Of a stretch of DNA of 54,551 nt, positions 42,067 through 49,838 are shown piece after piece. Under the pieces are notes generated by a model that was not told the origin of the DNA, ran no database searches, and saw nothing but the letters and a program-made list of their open reading frames with translations. This DNA is from an uncultured Collinsella sp. (lineage in GTDB: Bacteria; Actinomycetota; Coriobacteriia; Coriobacteriales; Coriobacteriaceae). Position numbers and translations under genes: made by a program. How positions within the stretch are numbered: position 1 is the stretch's first letter; each line of letters starts with the position of its first letter. The stretch spans positions 1 to 54,551 of the forward strand of contig UQSK01000006.1 of assembly GCA_900543605.1 (NCBI GenBank). Reading direction: 5' to 3'.

Positions 42067-42945
42067 TTAGCGCTCAACAAACTCTTGGATTTCCGCGAGC
42101 AGGCGCTTTGCCTCCTGACGGCCCTGGATATACAGGTCCAAAAGCTTTGCCGAATCGTGCTCGACATGGCCGACCTCGACCGGCTTTTGCGGAGCGACGA
42201 CCAACGCGCGGCCCTCGCGCTCATACTTCCACAGGTGCATGCGCTGGATGTTATAACGGTCGTGGCGCGTCTCGATAGCCTCGAGCAGATAGGGGTAGTC
42301 GGCATAGCGGGCGCGCGCGGCGGGCATAAACTCGTAGGGCTTTTTCTCGTACGAGCGGTCCTGCGTGACAATGACAACCGCACGGTCGAAGCCCGCCTCC
42401 TCGAGCACATGCTCGATGGGGACCGAATCGGCTACGCCGCCGTCGACGTATTTGTGCCCGTCAATCTCGACCGGCGGCGTCACCAGCGGCAGCGACGTCG
42501 AGGCGCGCACGGCATCGAGGTCAAGTACGGCGCTTTTGACCGGGAGGTACGTGGCGGTTCCAAAGAGCATGTCCGTAGCGACGGCGTACATCTCGATGGG
42601 GCTCGCGTCGAACGTCTCGTTGTCAAAGGGATCCAGGCGGTCCTGGACATCGTTGAAGATAAAGTCGTAACCCACAATAGAGCCCGTAGACGCAAACGAT
42701 GCGGCGCCCATGAAGCGGCTGTCGTTGCAGAAAGCCAGGTTGATGCGGTTGGCACGGCCGATCTGGTGCGACTTGTAGTTCACGCCGTTGAGGGCACCGG
42801 CCGATACACCGTAGACAGCCGGAATCTCGACGCCGGCTTCCATGAGAACGTCGAGCACGCCCGCGGTAAATTGCCCGCGGAAGCTGCCGCCCTCCAGGAC
42901 GAGCGCGACCTTGCCGACGTTCTTTGCCTTATCTTCTGCAGTCAT
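42067..42945 (-). CDS. Patatin-like phospholipase
   Basis: A 292-residue RssA/YjjU-type patatin. The oxyanion loop is LVLEGGSFRGQFTAGVLDVL; the nucleophile S48 lies in YGVSAGALNG (G-x-S-x-G); the dyad Asp is D168 in HKYVDGGVADSVP. There is no signal peptide, so it is probably a cytosolic lipid acyl hydrolase; substrate unknown. AGGAGGT precedes the ATG. Single gene, flanked by palindromic repeats upstream. Confidence 0.93.
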   Translation of the reverse strand: MTAEDKAKNVGKVALVLEGGSFRGQFTAGVLDVLMEAGVEIPAVYGVSAGALNGVNYKSHQIGRANRINLAFCNDSRFMGAASFASTGSIVGYDFIFNDVQDRLDPFDNETFDASPIEMYAVATDMLFGTATYLPVKSAVLDLDAVRASTSLPLVTPPVEIDGHKYVDGGVADSVPIEHVLEEAGFDRAVVIVTQDRSYEKKPYEFMPAARARYADYPYLLEAIETRHDRYNIQRMHLWKYEREGRALVVAPQKPVEVGHVEHDSAKLLDLYIQGRQEAKRLLAEIQEFVER

Positions 42946-43030
42946 ATTGACCTCCTGCGATTGCGTTTTGGCCTTCTTCTACCCAGTTTTGGGATGGCGA
43001 GCGCATGGGTTTTTCGAGGCGGCAGGTGAA

Positions 43031-43140
43031 GCGGAAAGTGTGTCCCAGTTTGAGGCGGGATTCCGGGATGGACTTTCCGCCAACAACCCATCCGGAAAAT
43101 ACATCCCATTCTGAGCCGATATTCTGGGATGCAACTTCCG
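43031..43140. repeat. Tandem pair of related hairpin repeats
   Basis: Unit 1: GCGGAAAGTGTGTCCCA (43031-43047) faces GGGATGGACTTTCCGC (43065-43080). Unit 2: CCGGAAAATACATCCCA (43092-43108) faces CTGGGATGCAACTTCCG (43124-43140). The units share the pattern GGAA...TCCCA...TGGGAT...TTCC and a GAGxC-type loop, so they are tandem copies of one palindrome. Confidence 0.72.
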
Positions 43141-43160
43141 CTTGAGGCGTCAACGCGAGC

Positions 43161-43279
43161 AGTCAATTTGGGACGGGGCTATTTTAGCTGCCCTTTGACT
43201 GTCGACGAATTATTGGGGACCAGAACTAATATCGACTGGCTTATAGGGGCAGCTAAAATAGCCCCGTCCCAAATTGACT
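43161..43279. mobile_element. Palindromic element with perfect 33-bp inverted repeats
   Basis: Arms 43161-43193 (starting AGTCAATTTGGGACGGGGCT) and 43247-43279 are exact reverse complements around 53 bp. There is no ORF. A diverged single arm is found at 26897-26926. Perfect arms suggest recent spread or conservation of the folded form. Confidence 0.82.
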
Positions 43280-43300
43280 ACTCCACCTTGTAGAGTCATT

Positions 43301-43433
43301 GCGCGGAGAATCCGCGTATTTGCTTCGCAAATCCGCACCGGCTTCGGCCGCCTGCCGGCGCCCTCGCCCGCTCGCTACAAACGCTTCGCGTTTGCTTAAC
43401 GCTCGCGCCCTGCATAGAGTTCGATTCTCCGCG
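43301..43433. repeat. ssrA T-arm mimics and G+C-rich spacer beyond the tmRNA 3' end
   Basis: 43417-43433 (GAGTTCGATTCTCCGCG) is an exact inverted copy of the tmRNA T-arm segment at 43500-43516. 43301-43312 (GCGCGGAGAATC) is a direct copy of 43499-43510. Between them lies a G+C-rich block with AAACGCTTCGCGTTT. The order matches that downstream of tRNA-Glu. Confidence 0.75.
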
Positions 43434-43447
43434 GTGCGGACTAGAAA

Positions 43448-43482
43448 TAAAAAGGCAGGTAGAGACACTTCTCTACCTGCCT
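43448..43482 (-). terminator. Terminator of tmRNA
   Basis: AGGCAGGTAGAGA (43453-43465) pairs perfectly with 43470-43482; the minus strand continues TTTTTATTT. Confidence 0.92.
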
Positions 43483-43490
43483 GTTACTTA

Positions 43491-43854
43491 TGGTGGAGGC
43501 GCGGAGAATCGAACTCCGGTCCACGAAAGCCCCCTGATTGGCATCTCCAAGCTCAGTCGCTGGTTTTATCTCGGACGCTTTGCGCGCAGCGACACGCTCG
43601 CGGCATCCCAACCGGTTCGGTCTTAGCCCGCGCCATACCGATTACGTGCGCGGGAGCATTCCCCTAACATGACGTCGCGCCGGTGTCGGGGAAATCACCG
43701 GGTTGACGCGCCGCTATAAACTAAGCAGCGAGAGCCATAGGCTCAAAAGAAGAGTTGTTGTCAATTCAATTTGACGGTACCCCTGTTTAACGAGGCGAGG
43801 AGACCTCGGCTTGCTTCCTCTCTCAGAGCTATCGTGTCGAAACCAGTCGCCCCC
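43491..43854 (-). ncRNA. ssrA: Transfer-messenger RNA (tmRNA)
   Basis: A one-piece tmRNA of 364 nt. The 5' end GGGGGCGACTGGTTTCGACA pairs through GGGGGCG with CGCCTCC before the 3' ACCA (CCA encoded at 43493-43491). The T-arm is GGAGTTCGATTCTCC. The tag frame 43762-43721 reads DNNSSFEPMALAA followed by TAG, with the ALAA degradation signal. It rescues stalled ribosomes with SmpB. Protein-like frames across it are artefacts. Confidence 0.97.
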
Positions 43855-43888
43855 GAATGTCGGGAAAGTCTGGATGGTATCGGGTCTG

Positions 43889-43917
43889 CAAATACCCGAT
43901 AACCGTCGACTTTTCAA
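43889..43917 (-). promoter_or_regulatory. Possible tmRNA promoter
   Basis: On the minus strand TTGAAA (43917-43912), 17-nt spacer, TATTTG (43894-43889), about 35 nt before the mature 5' end. The interval to 44093 also contains small hairpins (CGGGG/CCCCG) but no gene. Confidence 0.35.
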
Positions 43918-44093
43918 GGAACATGCGGGGTGAACCCCGCTCGTGGATAGCTATCTTACCACGTTCTAAAGGCAGGCTGCCATTCTATGCACGAGCTATG
44001 AAGACCATAAAGTGCACCACACTTCGCACTTTTGCCACCGAACGCGTCACGTATATTTTCGCCAAGCAAAATTGACCCGTCGAAAGGACCGTT

Positions 44094-44528
44094 ATGGATA
44101 CCAAGCAGCAACTCGTCAATGCCCTCGCAGGCCTGGGCTCAACCATTACCGAAGCCATGGATGTCATCGAAGGCTTTGTCCCCTGCGGACATCCCGCTCT
44201 CACGGTATCGAACGCACTCGTCGCGCTGGACGCTGACGATGATGCAGCTCTCGCCCAGCAGCTTGAGACCGTCGAGGGCTTTATCGACCACGTGAGCGAT
44301 AACCGCGGCGTGACCGCCTACCACGGCATCGAGGTCGAGCTCGCGGGTCCCAAAGCCAATCTGCTTGCAGCAATCCGCGAGGTAGGCGCCCTTATGCAGA
44401 CCGCAGGCGTCAAGAACACCCAGGTCAACGAGTGGGTCTACCGCAGCCTGGCAGCACTCGACAGCTCCGACGAAAAGGCTGCCGAAAAGCTCGCCGAAGC
44501 TCCCGTCATCAAGGCAGCGCTTTTGTAA
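44094..44528 (+). CDS. Unknown small acidic helical protein
   Basis: A 144-residue protein that I do not recognise. It is acidic and Ala/Leu-rich, with predicted long helices (KQQLVNALAGLGSTITEAMD; KANLLAAIREVGALMQTAG; SDEKAAEKLAEAPVIKAAL) and one Cys-Gly-His (VPCGHPAL). There is no signal peptide or membrane helix. AAAGGACC lies 6 nt before the ATG. It stands alone between tmRNA (divergent) and the PIN toxin gene (convergent). It looks like a real gene from its codon use and ribosome site; function unknown. Confidence 0.72.
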   Translation: MDTKQQLVNALAGLGSTITEAMDVIEGFVPCGHPALTVSNALVALDADDDAALAQQLETVEGFIDHVSDNRGVTAYHGIEVELAGPKANLLAAIREVGALMQTAGVKNTQVNEWVYRSLAALDSSDEKAAEKLAEAPVIKAALL

Positions 44529-44586
44529 ATAGCAGACGCGGACCCCTTGGTGCATCGTCGTCCAAGAGGCCCGCAAGCAGTTCGCG

Positions 44587-45102
44587 CTAACGAAAAGCCG
44601 CGCCGCCGCGTTCGGCCAAAGCCAGAATTGGCATCATTTGGCGCGGAGTCTTTGCTGCAAGATCGGCATGTTCGAGCAGCTTACGATCGTTGGTCACCAA
44701 GTAATCGACCTGCGCACGCTTGCACGCGGCGAGCACCAAGTTGTCCTCGTAGTCGCGGTGGAGCGCTAAGTATTTGTCGGCCAGCCAAAGGTCCGACGCA
44801 TCCGCACCTACGGCCGTGGCGTTTTCAGTCATATTCCGAACAAACGCCAACGCCGCATCGCCAATTGCACGGGCAGATGCCTCGTCGAGCGCTCCCCCGC
44901 TGGCAAGAACGCTGCGCTTCAGCTCGTGTTGGACGACGTACAGCACGTCCTTAGCGATATGCACCGGGAAGAACAGCAACGCCCCCGTCTCCGTCGCCTG
45001 CCCAATAAACGCACGCGCGGCAAGCGACTCGGCATGGTCGACGCAAAACGAATCGACCCATACGTTGGCGTCAACCATAATCTTGAGAGGCGCCCCACTC
45101 AC
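44587..45102 (-). CDS. PIN-domain toxin of a toxin-antitoxin pair
   Basis: A 171-residue PIN-domain protein, a family of metal-dependent RNases. Acidic residues are seen at D11 (MVDANVWVDSF) and D17, in the HRDYEDNLVLAACKRA helix, and in DYLVTNDRKLL, matching the usual four-carboxylate site. It starts with GTG 45102, which overlaps the stop of the antitoxin gene by 4 nt (GTGA), so translation is coupled. It most likely cleaves RNA when the antitoxin is lost; the target cannot be read from the sequence. Confidence 0.86.
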   Translation of the reverse strand: MSGAPLKIMVDANVWVDSFCVDHAESLAARAFIGQATETGALLFFPVHIAKDVLYVVQHELKRSVLASGGALDEASARAIGDAALAFVRNMTENATAVGADASDLWLADKYLALHRDYEDNLVLAACKRAQVDYLVTNDRKLLEHADLAAKTPRQMMPILALAERGGAAFR

Positions 45103-45434
45103 TGGATCATCCCCTTTTGCCGATAATGCTCATCCATGGCGTCGGAATAGATTGTGTCCCAATCGCGATCGTCGGATACGGGCGACGTAGCGATGCCCAA
45201 ATCTGCATAAAGCTGATCCGCCGCTGCCCATGATGCGGCGAACGGAGTATCGGGCGCGACGGTCTGCTGCCGGTCGTCGACGGCCGCAAGCACTTCCTCG
45301 CACTGCCCGCCACCCTGCGCGACCTTGGCCACCACCTTTTTGATGAGCTCGGGCAGTGACCCGCCCGAAAGCCGCAGCACCTCCTCGGCACGGTTCTTGA
45401 CCTGGCGATCTACGCGAACGTTCACCTGCGCCAT
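45099..45434 (-). CDS. RelB/DinJ-like antitoxin
   Basis: A protein of about 111 residues with an N-terminal ribbon-helix-helix start, AQVNVRVDRQVKNRAEEVL, as in DinJ/RelB antitoxins, followed by LPELIKKVVAKVAQ. The C-terminal part (ADQLYADLGIATSP, then DDRDWDTIYSDAMDEHYRQKG) is acidic and probably wraps the toxin. Start ATG 45434 fits the family; a GTG at 45452 with GGGAG upstream would add 6 residues. It overlaps the PIN toxin by 4 nt. The pairing of a RelB-type antitoxin with a PIN toxin is a little unusual. Confidence 0.82.
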   Translation of the reverse strand: MAQVNVRVDRQVKNRAEEVLRLSGGSLPELIKKVVAKVAQGGGQCEEVLAAVDDRQQTVAPDTPFAASWAAADQLYADLGIATSPVSDDRDWDTIYSDAMDEHYRQKGMIQ

Positions 45435-45472
45435 GCCGCCAACAGCACCCACGTCGATCTCGCTCCCTTCAA

Positions 45473-45491
45473 TTGCTAGCCATGCTAGCAA
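45473..45491. promoter_or_regulatory. Antitoxin operator palindrome
   Basis: TTGCTAGC (45473-45480), 3-nt spacer, GCTAGCAA (45484-45491): a perfect palindrome around the predicted transcription start of the toxin-antitoxin operon. A related half-site TTAGCAA lies at 45507-45513 between -35 and -10. Autorepression by the antitoxin is the obvious use. Confidence 0.72.
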
Positions 45492-45492
45492 C

Positions 45493-45521
45493 ACTATATA
45501 GAGAAGTTAGCAAATGGTCAA
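45493..45521 (-). promoter_or_regulatory. Promoter of the toxin-antitoxin operon
   Basis: On the minus strand TTGACC (45521-45516), 17-nt spacer, TATAGT (45498-45493). Start predicted near 45486, inside the palindrome. Confidence 0.75.
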
Positions 45522-45525
45522 ATGC

Positions 45526-45571
45526 AAAAGGCCTGCGCCTGGACGACACCGATGCCGTCCAGGCGCAGGCC
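45526..45571 (-). terminator. Terminator after the P-type ATPase
   Basis: GGCCTGCGCCTGGACG (45530-45545) pairs perfectly with 45556-45571 (16 bp); the minus strand continues TTTTGC. It ends just before the toxin-antitoxin promoter. Confidence 0.92.
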
Positions 45572-45595
45572 AGATAACGTGGGCGGACACGTCTG

Positions 45596-47671
45596 CTAAC
45601 GCAGGTACGCCTTTGCGTTGCCCAGGCTGTACGCAATCGTCGAGCCGTTGTGCAGCAGCGACGACGTCTGCGGAGTGATCATGCCGGTAATACCCAATGC
45701 CAACAGCGCCGAGTTGGTGAGCATCACCTTGGAATACGAACTCGTCAGACGGTCGATAAGCCCCTGACTCATGCGGCGCAGGCGCACGATCGCGGCCAGA
45801 TCCGTATCGGTCAGAATGATATCGGCGACCTCCTTGGCGATGTCGCTTCCACCGCCCATCGCCAAGCCCACGTCTGCCAAACCGAGCGCCGGCGAATCGT
45901 TGACGCCGTCGCCTACCATGGCAACATGGCGCCCCTCGCTCTTAATGCGCTCCACATAGGCGTACTTGTCCTCGGGCAGCAGCTCGGCCTTAAACTCATC
46001 GACACCCGCCTCGCGAGCAATGCGCTCGGCCGTGCGCTCCGAGTCGCCCGTGAGCATGACCACGTGCTTAACGCCCAACGCGTGCAGGTCGGCGATGGCC
46101 TCGCGGACCCCGGACTTGAGCGGGTCCTCGATGCCGAGCACGCCGACGACCTTGCCGTCGACCGCCAAGTACAGAGGCGACAGGCCCTGCATCTGGGACT
46201 CGATTTGCTCCTTAATGTCGGACTCGAGCTGCGCGCTCTCATCCTCAAATACAAAGTGCGCGGAACCGATGATGGCGCGACGCCCTTCAATGGACGAAGC
46301 GATGCCGTGCGCCACAATATACTCGACAGCAGCGTGGCGCTCGCGGTGCTCGAGCCCACGCTCGTGAGCAGCGTTGACCACGGCACGCGCCACCGGATGC
46401 GGGAAATGCTCCTCCAAGCAAGCGGAAAGGCGCAGAACCTCGTCCTCGCTCCAGCCATCGGTCGTCAGCACGCAAGCCAAGCGTGGCTGCGCCTCGGTCA
46501 GCGTGCCGGTCTTATCAAACACAATGGTATCGGCCTTGGCAAACGACTCAAAGTACTTCGCGCCCTTAACCATGACGCCCATCTTGGCAGCATCGCTCAT
46601 GGCGGTCATGACGGCAACGGAACCCGTGAGCTTGAGTGCACACGAGTAGTCGACCATCAGCGCCGCCGAGGTCTTGATAAGGCTGCGCGTGGTGAGTGCG
46701 ACCAGACCCGCAAGCAGGAAGTTCCACGGCACAATCTTGTTGGCGAGGTCTTCCATGTGCGACTGGCCCTCGGACTTGAGCGAGTCGGCCGTCTGCACGA
46801 GCGAGACGATCGAGCGCAGCTTGGTCTGCGCCGTATTGGCGCGCACGCGCACCAGGATGCTGCCGTCTTCCACGACGGTGCCGGCGAACACGTCGTCGCC
46901 CACGCTGCGCTCGACGGCCAGCGGCTCGCCGGTCAGGGTCGCCTGGTTGACCATGGCGCTCCCCTGCTCGACCACGCCATCGATGCAGATGGACATGCCG
47001 GTGCGCACGGCGACCAGATCGCCGGGCTCAAGCTCGGTCGCGGCAACGCTTACCTCGGTGTCGCCGACGACCTTTTGCGCCTTGTCGGGCACATCGAGCA
47101 GAGAGTTGATGAGCTCGTTTTCGCTCATGGCGCGCGTGTAGTCCTCGAGCAGCTCGCCCACGTTGAGCAGGAACATCGTCTGGCCCGCGGTGTCAACATC
47201 ACGCTTGACGAACGAGATGCCGATGGCCGAAGCGTCGAGCACGGGAACGGTCAGGCGCGGCTGAGCCAGCTCATGAAGGGCGGCACGCAAAAATGCCATG
47301 TAACCGGCCACGACAAACACCGCACGCAAAGGCGTCGGCAAGAACCAGCGGCGCGCGTAGTGGGCGCCGATAAGTGTGGCAAGATCCATGACGAGCTTGT
47401 GCTTGCGTGGCTCGAGTTGCATCACGTAGCCCGACTTGGCATCGGCGATAGCTTGAGCATCGAGTGCGCCCAAGGCGTCGAGCACGCTCGCGCGGCGCGG
47501 CTCGTCGTACTCCAGCGCCATCTGGCCAATGCGGCCATAAACGCGCACCTTGTGCACGCCGTCGATATCGCCGCTGAGCTTAAGAAGTGCGTCGAGATCG
47601 CTCTCTGGCACAGGACCCGCCAATTGAAGACGGGTCCTGCCAGGGATCTCGCTAATAATCGAGAATCTCAT
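45596..47671 (-). CDS. P1B-type heavy-metal-transporting ATPase with an SCAL membrane motif
   Basis: A 691-residue metal-transport ATPase. An N-terminal HMA-like domain (1-75, SIISEIPGRTRLQLAGP) has no CxxC. Membrane helices lie near 95-170, 313-355 and at the C-terminus. TLTGEPLA is the actuator loop, D386 in VFDKTGTLT is phosphorylated, HFPHPVARAVV is the HP motif and VGDGVNDSPALG the hinge. The transport motif in the sixth-helix region is DYSCALKL (341-348) in place of CPC, so the metal is unlikely to be the usual Cu or Cd; Zn, Mn, Co or Fe are possible. The small membrane protein gene lies 18 nt upstream and probably encodes its partner. Confidence 0.92.
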   Translation of the reverse strand: MRFSIISEIPGRTRLQLAGPVPESDLDALLKLSGDIDGVHKVRVYGRIGQMALEYDEPRRASVLDALGALDAQAIADAKSGYVMQLEPRKHKLVMDLATLIGAHYARRWFLPTPLRAVFVVAGYMAFLRAALHELAQPRLTVPVLDASAIGISFVKRDVDTAGQTMFLLNVGELLEDYTRAMSENELINSLLDVPDKAQKVVGDTEVSVAATELEPGDLVAVRTGMSICIDGVVEQGSAMVNQATLTGEPLAVERSVGDDVFAGTVVEDGSILVRVRANTAQTKLRSIVSLVQTADSLKSEGQSHMEDLANKIVPWNFLLAGLVALTTRSLIKTSAALMVDYSCALKLTGSVAVMTAMSDAAKMGVMVKGAKYFESFAKADTIVFDKTGTLTEAQPRLACVLTTDGWSEDEVLRLSACLEEHFPHPVARAVVNAAHERGLEHRERHAAVEYIVAHGIASSIEGRRAIIGSAHFVFEDESAQLESDIKEQIESQMQGLSPLYLAVDGKVVGVLGIEDPLKSGVREAIADLHALGVKHVVMLTGDSERTAERIAREAGVDEFKAELLPEDKYAYVERIKSEGRHVAMVGDGVNDSPALGLADVGLAMGGGSDIAKEVADIILTDTDLAAIVRLRRMSQGLIDRLTSSYSKVMLTNSALLALGITGMITPQTSSLLHNGSTIAYSLGNAKAYLR

Positions 47672-47689
47672 AATTTGTGCCTGAGAGCG

Positions 47690-47935
47690 TTACTCGGCTG
47701 CCTCGTCAGCAGCGGCCTCGCTCTGGGTGATGTAAGCAGCCTCGGCAACCATGTCGTCGACATTAGCCTTGGCCTGCTCGACCATGTCCTGGTAGCCGTT
47801 CTTGATGCGCATGCCGCACGCGATACCCTGCACGCAGGCATTCTTGACCGGAGCGCTGGTAAGCAGCTTGATGCCGGCCGTGCCAAGCAGAAAACCGCCA
47901 CCGACAAGCAGGGTGTTAAAAGTCGACTTCTTCAT
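47690..47935 (-). CDS. Small single-helix membrane protein (DUF6110-like), ATPase partner
   Basis: An 81-residue protein with a Gly-rich membrane helix near the N-terminus (NTLLVGGGFLLGTAGIKLLT) and a soluble, Glu/Ala-rich tail (AKANVDDMVAEAAYITQSEA...). It begins with ATG 47935 after AAAGGGAGA. It precedes the metal ATPase by 18 nt on the same strand. Small one-helix proteins of this type (DUF6110, and by analogy the DUF1490/PacL proteins beside mycobacterial CtpC) accompany such ATPases and may act as a platform or metal chaperone; the assignment here rests on position and size. Confidence 0.75.
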   Translation of the reverse strand: MKKSTFNTLLVGGGFLLGTAGIKLLTSAPVKNACVQGIACGMRIKNGYQDMVEQAKANVDDMVAEAAYITQSEAAADEAAE

Positions 47936-48016
47936 GTTGCTTCTCCCTTTTGCCGCACAAGCGCGGCATGGTGCCTTAGCACCCGAGTTCATTAGTTTGC
48001 TCGAGCACGCTTTTGA

Positions 48017-48049
48017 GACTAGTTTAGTCGAACTATTATGGTCAACCAA
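48017..48049 (-). promoter_or_regulatory. Promoter with overlapping palindrome for the metal ATPase operon
   Basis: On the minus strand TTGGTT (48049-48044), 17-nt spacer, TAAACT (48026-48021). The -10 box lies inside the palindrome GACTA-GTT-TAGTC (48017-48029), a likely repressor site; a metal sensor is a natural guess. Confidence 0.5.
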
Positions 48050-48080
48050 AGTTAACCTTTGGAAATCTTGCTCCCCTTTC

Positions 48081-49838
48081 CTAAAGCTGCCAGGCAGCCG
48101 CCTCCTTTTGCAGCGCTACCATGCGGGCGAATTCACCACCTGCCGCCTTGAGCTGCGCCGGGATGCCCTGTTCGGCAACCACTCCATCCTTGAGCACAAC
48201 GATTTTGTCGGCATTTTCCACCGTACGCATACGGTGGGCAATAACGATAACCGTCTTACCTGCAAGCAGACGGGAGAGTGCCTGCTGTACCACGGTCTCG
48301 TTCTCTACATCCAAGCTTGCCGTCGCCTCGTCCAACAGCACGATGGGCGCGTCTTTGAGCAGCGCGCGGGCGATAGAGATGCGCTGGCGCTCGCCGCCGG
48401 ACAGCTTGGAACCGTTCTCGCCGATCATGGTGTCGTAGCCCTGCGGCATACGACTCACAAACTCGTCGCAGTTGGCGGCACGCGCGGCCGCAAGCACTTC
48501 CTCGTCGGTGGCATCACGACGACCGAGGCGGATGTTTCCCATCACCGTGTCATCAAAGAGCAGCACGTCTTGGAACACAATGGCGTAGTCGCGCAGCAGC
48601 ACCTCGGGATCCACGCCCGCAACATCCACACCGCCCACGGCAACCTTGCCCGCAGTGGCATCCCAAAAGCGCGCGGCCAGGCGGCTCACCGTAGACTTAC
48701 CGGAACCCGAAGGACCGACCAGCGCCGTGACCTCGCCTTCCTTGGCGGTAAAGCTCACATCGGTAAGAACTTTCTCGCCGGCGCGTCCGTCCTCGCCCGC
48801 ACCATAGCCAAATGCCACGTGATCGAACACCACATCGTGGCCCACGGGCTCAAATTTCTCGCTGCCCCGCGCCACAGGCTCTTCCATGATGGAACGCATG
48901 CGCTTGGCAGACGACTCGGCGACAAACAGCTCGGACATTAACATTAACGCTTGGTCAAAGGGCGCATAGATACGGCTCACCATAAGCAGGAAGGCAAACA
49001 TCACCAAAAAGTCGACCTGTCCGGAGGCGACCATCGCGGCACCCGTGACCAGCGTGGTGGCAATGCCCAGACGCAGGATGGCAAAGGCGGAGTTGACCAA
49101 AAGCCCGTTAGCGAGCTCGCCCTTGGTGGTCTCGCGCTCCTCGGCATCGATCACGGCGTTGAGTCCCTCAAGATAATGGGCCTCCTGGTTGGTGGCGCGA
49201 ATCTCGCGAACGCAGTCGAGCGTCTCTTGAATCGCCTCGGTAACCTTGACCTTCTCGGCGCGCACACGATCGAACACCGGAGTCATGGGGCCGCGTGTTA
49301 GATACAGCACGGCAAAGGCCACGGGAACGCTCCAAAACGCCGCGATCGCCAGCTGCCAGCAAAAGAACAGCGATGCCACGAAGACAATGGCGCTTGCGAT
49401 GATGGCACCCCAAAGCTCTCCCAGCACGTGGCTGTAGGCGTGCTCCATGGCCTGGACGTCGCCCATGATAGTCTCGGTTAAATCGGCCAGATCACGACGA
49501 CCAAAAAACGACAGCGGCAGTTTGCGCAAGCGCTCGGCGATCTCCATACGCTGCTTGCCGCACTCCTCGTAAAAGATGCAGTAGGTGTAGTAATACTGCT
49601 GCCAGTTAGAGGCAAAGAGCAACACGAAAAAGACCAGGAGGCCGCCCACGATCGGCAGGGCATCCGGCAGGTCGGCGCCGGCGACGAGATGCTCGACAAA
49701 GCCGGCCATAGCCAGGAATAAAAAGCCCATGCCAGCCACGGTAATAAGATTAGTGAGCGTGGTCCAGAAAATGCCGCGTTTTACGCCGGCGACGCCTTTA
49801 TCGGATAGGAAATACTTCTTTTGGAATGAGGCGAACAT
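48081..49838 (-). CDS. ABC transporter half-subunit 2 (TMD-NBD)
   Basis: A 585-residue half-transporter: six membrane helices (about 25-320), then an ATPase domain with Walker A LVGPSGSGKST, signature KLSGGERQRISIARALL, Walker B IVLLDEATASLDVEN and switch His in VIVIAHRMRTV. It starts directly after the stop of subunit 1 (TAA then ATG with no gap), so it is translated with it and almost surely forms a heterodimer with it. The pair with a divergent AraC regulator resembles YbtP/YbtQ ferric-siderophore transporters, but a drug or peptide exporter is also possible. Confidence 0.92.
   Translation of the reverse strand: MFASFQKKYFLSDKGVAGVKRGIFWTTLTNLITVAGMGFLFLAMAGFVEHLVAGADLPDALPIVGGLLVFFVLLFASNWQQYYYTYCIFYEECGKQRMEIAERLRKLPLSFFGRRDLADLTETIMGDVQAMEHAYSHVLGELWGAIIASAIVFVASLFFCWQLAIAAFWSVPVAFAVLYLTRGPMTPVFDRVRAEKVKVTEAIQETLDCVREIRATNQEAHYLEGLNAVIDAEERETTKGELANGLLVNSAFAILRLGIATTLVTGAAMVASGQVDFLVMFAFLLMVSRIYAPFDQALMLMSELFVAESSAKRMRSIMEEPVARGSEKFEPVGHDVVFDHVAFGYGAGEDGRAGEKVLTDVSFTAKEGEVTALVGPSGSGKSTVSRLAARFWDATAGKVAVGGVDVAGVDPEVLLRDYAIVFQDVLLFDDTVMGNIRLGRRDATDEEVLAAARAANCDEFVSRMPQGYDTMIGENGSKLSGGERQRISIARALLKDAPIVLLDEATASLDVENETVVQQALSRLLAGKTVIVIAHRMRTVENADKIVVLKDGVVAEQGIPAQLKAAGGEFARMVALQKEAAAWQL

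Noticed and set aside
43299..43667. A reading frame across the tmRNA 3' end giving a peptide with WWRRGESNSGP
   Set aside because: It is translated tmRNA sequence; similar spurious proteins arise wherever tRNA-like 3' ends are called as genes.
45650..47995. A 781-codon frame antisense to the metal ATPase
   Set aside because: The ATPase on the minus strand has every family motif; the antisense product has none.
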